From NCBI GenBank assembly GCA_020853895.1, contig JADYYB010000200.1, positions 1 through 32,564 of the forward strand: DNA of 32,564 bases. The letters run 5' to 3'. Below are positions 23,451 to 31,517 of the stretch, one piece after another. The first letter of the stretch is position 1; every line of letters begins with the position of its first letter. The translations under genes and the position numbers were made by a program. Source of the DNA: Bauldia sp. (GTDB lineage Bacteria > Pseudomonadota > Alphaproteobacteria > Rhizobiales > Kaistiaceae). The notes under the pieces are model-generated. The model did no database searches and was not told where the DNA came from. It saw nothing but the letters and a program-made list of their open reading frames with translations.

Positions 23451-25244
23451 CTAGAGCCCGAAGACCACCAGCATGGCAGTCGGGAGGACGAGGCGCTCGA
23501 TGCCGCTGCCGCCCGTGTTGTTGTCGCCGCCGGCGACGATCGCAACGTACTGCTTGCTGCCGACCGCGTAGGTGATCGGCGGGGACTTGAGGTCGGTGCC
23601 GATGTTGAAGGTCCACAGCTCGGTCAGGCTCGACTTGTCGAAGGCCGAGAACGTGCCGTCGCTGAAGCCGGTGAACACCAGCCCGCCATTGCCGAGGAGC
23701 AGCGTGCCGACCTGCGCCTGCCGGTCGCCCGGGATGCCGAGGTCGCGGACATAGCGGTTGACCACCTCGCCGGCCGACAGATCCATCGCGATGAGCGAGG
23801 CCATCGTGCCGACCTGGACCTGGCGGACGGAGCTGCCGAGATTCTCACCCGCCAGCCAGTCGAAGTTGCCCTGGGTCTGGCGCACCATGGTCTGGTACGT
23901 GCAGCCGGTGGTGCGGGTCTGGTAGGTGATGTGGGTGGTCTCGTCATAGGACGGCGGCCAGAAGGTCGGCGCCCCGCCCCAGGTCGAGCACACCAGCGGC
24001 GCCTCGGCCTCCGAACGGCCCCAGCGCGGGCCGGCGACGGCGTAGGTCTGCAGCGCCTGCGTCCCGCTATACTCGACCGGCTTGCCGGTCTTGGGATCGA
24101 GGCCCGCCGTCCAGTTGAGGTTGTCGAGCTGCTGGATGGCCTGGATGAACTCGCCGGTCTGCAGGTCGAGCGTGTAGGTGAAGCCGGCCCGCGCCCAGTT
24201 GGTGCTCGTGCGGCGCACCGTGCCGTCGGCCATCGGCAGGTCGATGATCATGCGGGTGCCGATGGAGTCGTGGTCCCACTGGTCGTTGGGCACTTCCTGG
24301 AAGTACCAGTTGATGTTGCCGGTGTCGGCGTCGAGGGCGACGGTGGCGATCGAATAGAGGTTGTCGCCCGGACGGAACTCCGGATCGTAGACCGGCGAGG
24401 GCTCGCCGGTGCCCCAGATGACCTGATTGGTCTCGGGGTCGACGGTCGGGTGATGCCACGGCATCACGCGGCCGGTCTGCCAGGTATCGCCGGGCCAGGT
24501 GCCGAAATTGGGATCGCCCGGCAGCGGGATGGTCGGCGTCCGCCAGATGTTCTCGCCGGTGGCGGCGTCGAAGGCGCCGAACCAGCCGATGCCGTGACCG
24601 CCGCTGCCCTGCAGGATGATGTCGCGGCCGCCCGCGGTGCGGTAGAGCACCGGTCCGCTGACGAACTTGCGGTCCGGGGCTACTTCGAGGCCGGGCACGA
24701 AGGGCTCGGACTCGACGCCGGTGACGTCGAAGACGATCTCGCCCGACTCCTTGTCGATGGCGATGAGACGCGCGTCGCCGGTCGACTGATAGACGCTGTC
24801 ACGGAACAGCGCGAGGCCGCGGATGCCGGGATTCTGGCTCGCCGGATCGTGCCGCCACAGCGGGAAGGCACGGGTGCCGCTGCGCACGTCGAAGCGCATG
24901 ATCGTATCGAAGGAGTCGAGCACGTACATGAAGCCGTCCTCGACGAGCGGCGGGGCCTGCTCGTTGCCGCTCACGCCCGGCAGCTCCGAGGTCGACATGC
25001 CGCCGATGGAGGCCATGAAGGCTACATGCAGGCCGCTGACGCTGTTGCGGTTGATCTGGCTGAGCGCCGAGTTGCGGTGGGCCGCGTAGGTCTGGTTGTT
25101 CATCAACCAGTTCTGCGGCTCCTCGAGGGCGTTCAGCAGACGCTCGGGTGTGGTGGGGGACACGCTCTGCGCCGATGCGGGAATCGCAATGGCGCTCAAG
25201 CTGGTTGCAGCCAGGGCCGCGACCAGCACTTTCTTCGCTAACAT
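23451..25244 (-). CDS. PQQ-dependent (quinoprotein) dehydrogenase
   Basis: A 597-residue periplasmic beta-propeller enzyme with a signal peptide ending PASAQ (residue 26). Family marks are WPGDTWQTG (250-258), VDPETNQVIWGTG, RPGDNLYSIATVALDADTG, and VPNDQWDHDSIG, where Asp324 is the expected catalytic base and Asp326 the extra acidic residue seen in lanthanide-type enzymes. Two other metal-site positions differ from methanol dehydrogenases: GSGGH (His217) where Glu is usual and GTGEPSP (Glu281) where GTGNP is usual. No vicinal Cys-Cys pair is present. The ATG at 25244 has GGGAGG upstream; the frame is open to 25295. Divergent c-type cytochromes nearby are likely electron acceptors. Substrate unknown, probably an alcohol or sugar. 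Confidence 0.87.
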   Translation of the reverse strand: MLAKKVLVAALAATSLSAIAIPASAQSVSPTTPERLLNALEEPQNWLMNNQTYAAHRNSALSQINRNSVSGLHVAFMASIGGMSTSELPGVSGNEQAPPLVEDGFMYVLDSFDTIMRFDVRSGTRAFPLWRHDPASQNPGIRGLALFRDSVYQSTGDARLIAIDKESGEIVFDVTGVESEPFVPGLEVAPDRKFVSGPVLYRTAGGRDIILQGSGGHGIGWFGAFDAATGENIWRTPTIPLPGDPNFGTWPGDTWQTGRVMPWHHPTVDPETNQVIWGTGEPSPVYDPEFRPGDNLYSIATVALDADTGNINWYFQEVPNDQWDHDSIGTRMIIDLPMADGTVRRTSTNWARAGFTYTLDLQTGEFIQAIQQLDNLNWTAGLDPKTGKPVEYSGTQALQTYAVAGPRWGRSEAEAPLVCSTWGGAPTFWPPSYDETTHITYQTRTTGCTYQTMVRQTQGNFDWLAGENLGSSVRQVQVGTMASLIAMDLSAGEVVNRYVRDLGIPGDRQAQVGTLLLGNGGLVFTGFSDGTFSAFDKSSLTELWTFNIGTDLKSPPITYAVGSKQYVAIVAGGDNNTGGSGIERLVLPTAMLVVFGL

Positions 25245-25621
25245 TGTGACTTCCTCCCTGATGCCAGCCGACAGGCTCGTTAGCTGGCGTTGCAATGCCG
25301 GGAGTACCCACTGCCACGCGACTTACCGATCCGCGAAAGTATCCTCTCCATACCTGCGAAACGCGGCAGCGATACTTGGCATCGCAATCATCGCAACAGG
25401 TGACCCAGGCGAAGTCAAGTGGCTCGTCCCCGGGGCGGACCGGGAGCAAGGCGGCGCAAGCGCTCGGTATCGCGGAGGACCGATGCGCAGCGCCGGTTGA
25501 AGTGTCGGACACCCGAGGATCGCGGCTTGAACCGCCCTTGCTCCGGGGACTAGGCTCCGGGGCGCCTCTGCGAAGAAGGGAAGACTTCGCCCGGGCAGTC
25601 AGCAGTTTGGGGAGAACAATC
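25245..25621. promoter_or_regulatory. 377-bp divergent region between quinoprotein and cytochrome genes
   Basis: No gene is supported here; the frame that runs through it from 25295 has no start signal and a basic, low-complexity translation. It must hold promoters for both flanking genes. I see a direct repeat of CTCCGGGG near 25541-25562 and a small GCGAAG...CTTCGC hairpin near 25571-25590, neither clearly functional. Confidence 0.4.
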
Positions 25622-26152
25622 ATGCTGCGGAGAGGAACTGAGGATGATCTCGCGCCGCGCGCGGGACGGAACCCGATGCGTGGACTTCGCGCCGGGACGA
25701 TCGGCGGCCTTGCCTTCGGCGCGCTGCTCGCACTCGGTACGCCGGGCCAGGCGCAGGAGACGGGGGGCGACGTCTGGGGCCAGGCGGGCTGCTTCGCCTG
25801 CCACGGCGAGCTGGCGGAAGGCGGGGCCGACCCGGCGCTGCCGCGCGGGCCGAACCTCCGGCGGACGCGCCTCACCGCCGAGCAGCTCACCGAGACGATC
25901 GCCTGCGGCCGCGTCGGCTCGGAGATGCCGTATAATCTCGAGGGCGCCTACACGCAGACCGCCTGCTACGGGATGCCGCTCGGGCCCGCGCCGAGCAACG
26001 TCCTTCCGGGGGCGGGGCTCAGCGCCGAGCAGATCGGGCTCCTCGTCGACTTCCTGGTCGCCGACGTCGTCGGCAAGACCCGGGTGACGCGCGAGAACTG
26101 CGCGCTCTTCTTCGGCGGGAACGCCAACGCGCTGACCTGCCAGGCCCTCTAG
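25622..26152 (+). CDS. Periplasmic c-type cytochrome, likely partner of the quinoprotein
   Basis: A small monoheme cytochrome. The heme motif is CFACH (residues 57-61 with the start at 25622) and the likely axial methionine is in GSEMPYN. The flanking sequence IACGRVGSEMPYN and TACYGMPLG resembles cytochromes encoded beside PQQ dehydrogenases. The ATG at 25622 has GGGGAG 6 nt upstream and gives 176 residues, but its first 18 residues are polar. The ATG at 25676 gives a cleaner signal peptide (RGLRAGTIGGLAFGALLALG) and 158 residues, so the true start is uncertain. It is divergent from the dehydrogenase and could receive its electrons in the periplasm. Confidence 0.83.
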   Translation: MLRRGTEDDLAPRAGRNPMRGLRAGTIGGLAFGALLALGTPGQAQETGGDVWGQAGCFACHGELAEGGADPALPRGPNLRRTRLTAEQLTETIACGRVGSEMPYNLEGAYTQTACYGMPLGPAPSNVLPGAGLSAEQIGLLVDFLVADVVGKTRVTRENCALFFGGNANALTCQAL

Positions 26153-26162
26153 TCGGGACGCC

Positions 26163-26192
26163 CTGGCTGCGCGGCCGAGGTCGCGCAGCCAG
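26163..26192 (+). terminator. Hairpin after the cytochrome gene
   Basis: An 11-bp perfect stem, 26163-26173 with 26182-26192, and an 8-nt loop, starting 11 bp past the stop. There is no T run after it, so it may be a weak terminator or a 3'-end stabiliser. Confidence 0.5.
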
Positions 26193-26333
26193 CGGTGCTG
26201 CGCGCCGCGTTCGCGGAGTTGTTACGCGGCCTGCCCTCCCCTTCGGGCGGCGCGGGGTGCTAGCGTCGCGGCGCGGCGACCGGACCAGTCCTCGCCCCGA
26301 GACCGCGCGGTCGGCCGTTAGAGGGTGACCATC

Positions 26334-26699
26334 ATGTCATTGTCCCGTTGGGCCGTCGGCGCCGCCTTGGGAGGCGCCGCGATCGTCATGAGCTTTGCCG
26401 CCTTTGCACAGCCCGCGCCGAGCTGGGCGACCGTCGGCGGAATCTTCGCGCAGAATTGCACGCGCTGCCACGGCGGCGCCCTGCCGCGCGCCGGCCTCGA
26501 CCTCACGACCTATGCCAGCGCGATAAGCGGCAGCAGTAGCGGACCGGTGATCGTCTGTGGCGATGCGGCGGCGAGCAAGCTGGTTGCGCGGATCACCGGC
26601 CAAGTGGCCCCGCAAATGCCGCGCGGCGCCCCTCCCCTCGCTCCCGAGCAGATCGCCGCCATCCAGGGATGGATCAACGCGCAGTGTCCGGGCGCCTGA
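26334..26699 (+). CDS. Small periplasmic c-type cytochrome
   Basis: A 121-residue exported monoheme protein. A signal peptide (LGGAAIVMSFAAFA) is followed by the heme site CTRCH at residues 42-46 and GGALPRAGLDLTTYASAISG, a pattern of cytochromes found in planctomycete-type (PSCyt1-like) domains. A likely axial methionine is in APQMPRGAPPLAPEQ. Two more cysteines (VIVCGD and NAQCPG) may form a disulfide. GAGGG lies 8 nt before the ATG at 26334. It follows another cytochrome gene by 181 bp and faces the citramalate synthase gene with only 9 bp between stops. The partner enzyme is not certain, the quinoprotein being the nearest. Confidence 0.85.
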   Translation: MSLSRWAVGAALGGAAIVMSFAAFAQPAPSWATVGGIFAQNCTRCHGGALPRAGLDLTTYASAISGSSSGPVIVCGDAAASKLVARITGQVAPQMPRGAPPLAPEQIAAIQGWINAQCPGA

Positions 26700-26708
26700 C
26701 GCGCTGAC

Positions 26709-29237
26709 TCAGGCCATGGCCAGCGACGCCGCCTCGGCGGCGTCGCGCATCGGCAGGCGCTCCTTCGCCTTCTCGTCCGGCACGAGGCCGAGCTCGTGGC
26801 GCTTCACCACGGCACGGACGATCTCGACGCCGAGCGAGCCGTGGCGCTCGAGGATGAGCGCGGGCGCCCCGTCCTCGTCGCGGGCGAGCTTGTGGAAGGC
26901 GATGATGGATGTCGACATCGGCAGGAACTGCGGGTAGCTCGCGCGCACCGCCGCCTCGTCGCGGTGGGCGATGAAGACCACGCCGTCGGTCTTGCCGAAA
27001 TCGGCCGCGATGCCGCGCATGTCGTAATGCGCCGGCTCGACATGGCCGGTCACGCCTTTCGACACGTTGGCGGAGGTGATGAAGAGGAACTCCTGGCCGG
27101 CGCGGTCCAGGCACTCGGCGAGAAGCTCGTTCGAGAGGCAGCGATAGCCGGGGCCGATGAGCTGGGTGGTGCGGATGTCGGCGTCGCGCGAGGTCAGATA
27201 GGCCGGAATGTGGGCGGCCGCGGGACCGCGGAAGCCGAAGGGACCGAGCTCGAAGAGATCGTCCATCAGCGCGCGGACGCGTTCCTTCGGGAGCGCTGCG
27301 GGGACGGCGGACCAGTCGAAGAGGGCATCGAATTTCGGGCGCGTGGTGCTGAGGCTGCCGACCTGGTTCTCGGGGCGGCCCTTGAACAGGTTCACGCGCA
27401 CGACGGAATCGTGCTCGGGGCGGGCGGCGACCGCGCAGAAATTGCCGAAGCTGTAGAAGATCGCCGCGCCGAGGCTGACGGCGTCGGCGGCGAAGCGGCG
27501 GTCGGCGGCGGAGTCGAGGTCGAGCGCGGTGTGCGACCAGTCGGTCTTCGCCATCCGGTCGAGCGTGGCGCGGTCGGCCTCGTCCATCGCCGGCTTCAGG
27601 ATCTTGGCGAGCTCGGCGACCGGGATCGCCTTCGATTTCGGCAGGAGGCTGCCGATCGCGTCCGAGACGCCGGCATGGTTGATGAGGGCCAGCTCGAGAT
27701 TGTCGGTGAGCGCGATCCAGCTGGCGTGGAGGAGATCGCGGGCGCTGCCGATCGTGGTCCACGGCCGGCTGCCGGGCGCCGTGCCGGTGATGCGGACGGC
27801 GATGTTGCCACGCGGGCCTTCGCGGACGCGGGCGATATAGGAGCGGAAGTCGATGAGGCCGACGCGGTCGAGGCTGGGATAGGCCGGGATCAGCGCGCGG
27901 CGCACCGCCTTCTCGAGGGCGTCGACCGGGCCGCCGCCGAGCGCCTCGCCGCGCAGCACCTCGCCGCCGACCGAGACCTCGGCCGTGGCCAGCGAATGGC
28001 TGCCCTCGTCGATCGGGCTCTTGTGGGTGTCGATGTGGTAGGCGAGCGGGATGAAAGGCGCGCGGTATCCGGGCTGCAGGCGATGCACGAGGAGGGCGAA
28101 GGAGCCCTCGGCGTCCTCGAACTTGAAGCCCTCGCTCTCGAGCTCCTTGATGCGATGGGTGATGGCGACCGCGGCGGGGCTGTCGTGCTCGAGGTCGAGG
28201 CCGAGGCTCCTGGCGCGCTCGACGATGCTCTGCCGGCCGCTCAGCTCGCTGACGAGGATCCGCCGCTCGTTGCCGACGGCGGCGGGGTCGACATGCTCGT
28301 AGGTGCGCGGGTCGGCGGCGACGGCGTGGACGTGTACGCCGCCTTTATGGGCGAAGGCGGCGGCGCCGACATAAGGGAGCCGCGGGTTGGGCGCGACATT
28401 GGCCATGGTCTCGACGGCGCGGGCGAGCGCGGTGAGGTCCGCGAGGTTCTCGCCGGCGGCGCAGCGGACGCCCTCTTTCAGGACGAGGTTGGGGAGGACG
28501 GAGCAGAGATTGGCGTTGCCGATGCGCTCGCCATAGCCGTTGATCGTGCCCTGCACCTGGCGGACGCCTGCCTCGACCGCCGCGAGCGAGTTGGCGACGG
28601 CGAGCTCGCCGTCATTGTGGGCATGGATGCCGACCGGCACGCCGAGATCGGCTGCTACCTTGGCGACGAGCGTCGAGACTTCGGACGGGAGGCTCCCGCC
28701 ATTGGTGTCGCAGAGGACGAGCCAGGAGGCGCCAGCCTCGGCGGCGGCCTTGAGGACGGCGAAGGCGTAGTCGCGGTTCGCCTTCACGCCGTCGAAGAAG
28801 TGCTCGGCATCGAAGATCACCTCGCGGCCCTCGCCTTTGAGATAGGCGACGGAGTCGCGGACCATCGCGAGGTTCTCCTCGAGCGTGGTCCTCAGCACCA
28901 GCTCGACGTGGAAGTCCCAGGACTTGGCGAAGATCGCGACCGCCGGCGTGGCGGCGGCGACCAGGAGCCTGAGGTTCTCGTCGTCCTCGGCGCGCTTGCC
29001 GGCGTGGCGGGTGCTGCCGAAGGCGGTGAGCCGCGCGCGCTTGAGCGGCTCTGAGCGCATCGCCTCGAAGAACTCGGCGTCCTTGGGGTTGGAACCGGGC
29101 CAGCCGCCCTCGACATAGTCCATGCCGAAGGCGTCGAGCCGCCGCGCGATGTCGATCTTGTCGGCGAGCGAGAAGGAAATCCCGGTGCCCTGGCTGCCGT
29201 CGCGGAGGGTCGTGTCGAAGATCGTGATCTCGGTCAT
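26709..29237 (-). CDS. cimA: Citramalate synthase fused to a YrdC/Sua5-like domain
   Basis: An uninterrupted 842-residue frame. Residues 1-520 are a full CimA: TLRDGSQG with Arg12-Asp13, DGVKANRDYAF, the metal ligands in GIHAHND (His205, His207), NGYGERIGNANL, and the regulatory LeuA dimer domain ending WTTIGSARDLLHASWIALTDNLELALI. It condenses pyruvate with acetyl-CoA to citramalate for isoleucine synthesis. Usual CimA length is about 500-530. Residues about 570-815 resemble the YrdC/Sua5 fold: KGRPENQVGS (619-628), ELGPFGFRGPAA, LFITSANVSKG (718-728) and LPMSTSII (772-779). Sua5/YrdC makes threonylcarbamoyl-AMP from threonine. The start has GAGG 5 nt upstream. No frameshift or second start marks the join. 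The domain call is by motif only. Confidence 0.9.
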   Translation of the reverse strand: MTEITIFDTTLRDGSQGTGISFSLADKIDIARRLDAFGMDYVEGGWPGSNPKDAEFFEAMRSEPLKRARLTAFGSTRHAGKRAEDDENLRLLVAAATPAVAIFAKSWDFHVELVLRTTLEENLAMVRDSVAYLKGEGREVIFDAEHFFDGVKANRDYAFAVLKAAAEAGASWLVLCDTNGGSLPSEVSTLVAKVAADLGVPVGIHAHNDGELAVANSLAAVEAGVRQVQGTINGYGERIGNANLCSVLPNLVLKEGVRCAAGENLADLTALARAVETMANVAPNPRLPYVGAAAFAHKGGVHVHAVAADPRTYEHVDPAAVGNERRILVSELSGRQSIVERARSLGLDLEHDSPAAVAITHRIKELESEGFKFEDAEGSFALLVHRLQPGYRAPFIPLAYHIDTHKSPIDEGSHSLATAEVSVGGEVLRGEALGGGPVDALEKAVRRALIPAYPSLDRVGLIDFRSYIARVREGPRGNIAVRITGTAPGSRPWTTIGSARDLLHASWIALTDNLELALINHAGVSDAIGSLLPKSKAIPVAELAKILKPAMDEADRATLDRMAKTDWSHTALDLDSAADRRFAADAVSLGAAIFYSFGNFCAVAARPEHDSVVRVNLFKGRPENQVGSLSTTRPKFDALFDWSAVPAALPKERVRALMDDLFELGPFGFRGPAAAHIPAYLTSRDADIRTTQLIGPGYRCLSNELLAECLDRAGQEFLFITSANVSKGVTGHVEPAHYDMRGIAADFGKTDGVVFIAHRDEAAVRASYPQFLPMSTSIIAFHKLARDEDGAPALILERHGSLGVEIVRAVVKRHELGLVPDEKAKERLPMRDAAEAASLAMA

Positions 29238-29591
29238 GCTCGCCTCGTCGGCCCCCGGCTGCGGACCGTAGCGGCGTGGCTGGAGCGAGACAATTGCCGA
29301 TGCGAGATGCTTCGCAAAACCGAAATGCCCGCCACGAGGGCGGGCATTTCCTAGACGCAGCGTTGGAGGATGCTGGCAATCCAGTGTCGCGACGATGATC
29401 CGCTCGCCGTCGCCGGCCGATTGTCGTTCGGATCGGCGGTCTTTGTCGAGTCTCGCTGCGTCCGGGCGAGATCACAATTCCGCCGCTTCACCGTCGCCCA
29501 GTTGGCGTGTCAACTGAAGCTCGGCCGGGATGGACGGCGCGGGGAGCGTGAGCGTATCCCCGGCCCTTACGCTGCAAAAAAGGAGACGGGG
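29238..29591. promoter_or_regulatory. 354-bp divergent leader between cimA fusion and SMP-30-like gene
   Basis: No gene is supported here. It contains a terminator-like hairpin (separate entry) about 85 bp before the cimA start. On the minus strand a TTGACA (about 29506-29511) could be a -35 box, though no good -10 follows. A minus-strand frame from a GTG near 29491 ends with TAG at the foot of the hairpin and its last codons read WIASILQRCV, rich in Ile, Leu and Val; it is noted as a possible leader peptide only. AAAAGGAG at 29577-29584 serves the plus-strand gene. Confidence 0.4.
29322..29350 (-). terminator. Intrinsic-terminator-like hairpin in the cimA leader
   Basis: A perfect 12-bp stem, 29322-29333 with 29339-29350, and a 5-nt loop. 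On the minus strand the stem ends in ATTTC and continues GGTTTTGC, so termination would occur toward cimA. On plus the tail is poorer. Because it lies inside the leader of a branched-chain amino acid gene, attenuation is possible. Confidence 0.65.
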
Positions 29592-30467
29592 ATGACGAGG
29601 ACGATTGGCACGCTGGTCGCGGCCGCGCTGGTTTCGGCCGCGGGAAGCGCACCCACGCTCGCGCAGGAGTTGACCGAGGCCTGGCGGATCGGGGGCTTCG
29701 CCGCCCCGGAGTCGGTCTCCTACGACCCCGGCACCAATTCGCTCTTCGTGTCCAACGTCAACAGCCCGGATTTCAGCGCCAACGGCCAGGGCTACGTCAC
29801 CCAGGTCGCGCTCGACGGCACGGTCATCGCCGAGAAATTCGTCGAGGGGCTGAACGCGCCGAAGGGGACGTTCGTGTCGGCTGGCACGCTCTATGTCGCC
29901 GGGGTCGACGAGCTGGTCGAGATCGACATCGCCTCGGCCACGATCACCGAGCGCTACCCGGCGCCGGGCTCGCCCTTCCTCAACGACATCGCGGTGGCCG
30001 ACGACGGCCGGGTGTTCGTCGCGGAGACCGCGACCAACTCGATCTATGTCCTGGAGAACGGCGCGCTCACGCAGTGGCTGGCCGATCCGCAGCTGACCGG
30101 ACCGAACGGACTGGTCATCGACGGCGGCGCGCTGATCGTCGCCCTGCTCGGCGACATCAGCGGCGGGTTCGAGAACATGCAACCCGCCAACATCAAGAGC
30201 GTGGACCTCGCCACCAAGGCGGTCACCGACTACGGCTCGGCGGCCCCGATCGGCGGGCTGGACGGGATCGAGCTCTACGAGGGCGCGGTGGCGGTGACCG
30301 ACAATCCCACCGGGCGCCTCCTGGCGGTGGCGCGCGACGGGACGGTGACCGAGCTCGCCGCGCCGGGCGCCGGGGCAGCGGATTTCGAGTACGTCCCCGG
30401 CGAGCGGCTGTTCGTCGTGCCAGTCCTCAACACCGGGGAAGTGGTGGCCTACCGCGTGGGCATGTAA
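29592..30467 (+). CDS. Secreted SMP-30/gluconolactonase-like beta-propeller protein
   Basis: A 291-residue protein with a signal peptide (GTLVAAALVSAAGSAPTLA, cleaved before QELTEAW) and an SMP-30/LRE-like six-bladed propeller. Blades are seen in ESVSYDPGTNSLFVSNV, GLNAPKGTFVSAGTLYVAG, FLNDIAVADDGRVFVAET, LTGPNGLVIDGGALIVAL and IGGLDGIELYEGAVAVTDNPTG. The Asn in LNDI and in PNGL and the Asp in LDGIE match metal-binding positions of the family, which contains lactonases and sugar-binding proteins. AAAAGGAG is 7 nt before the ATG. The frame is open from 29370, but without a signal. The substrate is unknown; a periplasmic lactonase acting on oxidised sugars would fit the dehydrogenases nearby, as inference. 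Confidence 0.86.
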   Translation: MTRTIGTLVAAALVSAAGSAPTLAQELTEAWRIGGFAAPESVSYDPGTNSLFVSNVNSPDFSANGQGYVTQVALDGTVIAEKFVEGLNAPKGTFVSAGTLYVAGVDELVEIDIASATITERYPAPGSPFLNDIAVADDGRVFVAETATNSIYVLENGALTQWLADPQLTGPNGLVIDGGALIVALLGDISGGFENMQPANIKSVDLATKAVTDYGSAAPIGGLDGIELYEGAVAVTDNPTGRLLAVARDGTVTELAAPGAGAADFEYVPGERLFVVPVLNTGEVVAYRVGM

Positions 30468-30477
30468 GCATGTCGGA

Positions 30478-30507
30478 AGGAGCCGCGGCCCGAGTGCCGC
30501 GGCTTCT
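30478..30507 (+). terminator. Hairpin after the SMP-30-like gene
   Basis: Core stem 30481-30489 with 30496-30504 (9 bp, perfect) extends by about three pairs into flanking A/G and T/C bases and is followed by TCTCGC rather than a T run. It begins 10 bp after the stop codon and probably ends or reduces transcription. Confidence 0.55.
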
Positions 30508-30534
30508 CGCGGCTTGGGCCGCAAAGGGGGGTCG

Positions 30535-31095
30535 ATGACACGAGTGGGCTTCGGCCGGCTGACGCTGGCGGCGATCTGCCTTGCCTGCACCGGACAAGCG
30601 CCGGCGTTCGCGCAATCGGCGCCACCGCCCGCTCCGGCTCCGGCTCCAGCCCCTCCCCCCGCCGCGGCCGAGACGCCGCAGGCACCGGCGCTGGTATGGA
30701 CCACGCGCTGCACCAGCGAGGGGCGCCGGCTGCCGTTCGACTGCTCGATGGAGCAGCGGGCCTACATCACCAGCACCGGCCAGTTCATCGGCTCGGTGAC
30801 GATCCGCATCCCGCCCGACACGCAAGCGCCGGTGATGATGATCACCACGCCGCTGGGGCTGTCACTGGCCGGCGGGGTGGTGTTCGACATCGACGGCGGG
30901 ACGCCGACCACGCTCCCGCTGCAGACCTGCGACAACAATGGCTGCTATGCCGGCTCGCCGGTCTCCGCCGAGCTGCTCTCGGCCCTGTCCCGAGGGACGA
31001 CGCTGAACGTGACGTTCAAGAACCTCAACCAGCAGGACATCAACCTGCCGATGTCGCTGCTCGGGTTCACCGCCGCGTATCAGAAGATCCAGTAG
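30535..31095 (+). CDS. IalB-family (invasion-associated locus B) secreted protein
   Basis: A 186-residue protein with a signal peptide ending APAFAQ and then a flexible Ala-Pro linker (about residues 28-52). The domain starts near ALVWTTRCTSEGRRLPFDCSMEQ and continues SVTIRIPPDTQAPVMMITTPLGLSLAGGV, TLPLQTCDNNGCYAG and LNVTFKNLNQQDINLPMSLLGF, the typical IalB pattern (PF06776) with paired cysteines. In Bartonella the founder member affects red-cell invasion, but homologues are widespread in free-living alphaproteobacteria with unknown roles. AAAGGGGGG precedes the ATG at 30535. It may be transcribed with the SMP-30-like gene through the hairpin between them. Confidence 0.9.
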   Translation: MTRVGFGRLTLAAICLACTGQAPAFAQSAPPPAPAPAPAPPPAAAETPQAPALVWTTRCTSEGRRLPFDCSMEQRAYITSTGQFIGSVTIRIPPDTQAPVMMITTPLGLSLAGGVVFDIDGGTPTTLPLQTCDNNGCYAGSPVSAELLSALSRGTTLNVTFKNLNQQDINLPMSLLGFTAAYQKIQ

Positions 31096-31517
31096 CGCGG
31101 TCAGCCGTCCACGGACAATGAGCGGCGGCCCCCTGCAAACGTGCGTTGGCTCCAATTCGCGCCGTCGGTTAGTTCAACGGGCCAGAAATCTCTTGGCGCG
31201 CCGCCGTAGTTCTAGCGGACAATCGCTCTAAGAATGTCCCGGTTGTCGGCTTGTCCAAATCAGCTCCGACGCGCCCGGCGAGCCGCGCCCCGACAACAAG
31301 ACATAGCCCGCGTCCGGATGAAGAAATAAGCGGGAAGGATGCTTAATGCGCAACTGCAGATGGCGCGCAGCGTTGGCTCGATACACGCGATTGCACCAAA
31401 TTGGAGTCCGCAATTAGGAATATCATAAATCCACGCCGCGATAGTTGACCGACTCGGAATGGCCGCCTAGGGGTCATTCTTGGGGCATATTGCATCATCA
31501 TCAGGTAGGATATTTTC
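31096..31517. other. 422-bp intergenic region, less GC-rich, no gene seen
   Basis: This stretch has visibly lower GC than the rest and no frame with both a binding site and sensible composition on either strand. A TTGACC at 31445 followed after 17 nt by TAGGGG is a weak promoter candidate for the gene at 31518; AGGTAGGA at about 31503-31510 is its ribosome binding site. The open minus-strand frames at 31228-31413 and 31343-31576 look random. Confidence 0.5.

Noticed and set aside
22521-25241. A 906-codon plus-strand open frame
   Set aside because: It is antisense to the quinoprotein and secreted-protein genes, has a Val/Glu/Arg/Gly-rich translation typical of GC-rich shadows, and has no binding site.
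26796-29054. A 752-codon plus-strand open frame
   Set aside because: Antisense shadow of the cimA fusion; no start signal and low-complexity composition.
29351-29493. Leader peptide for cimA attenuation
   Set aside because: The candidate begins at GTG with a poor binding site and ends at the foot of the hairpin, which is not classical attenuator geometry; kept only as part of a finding.
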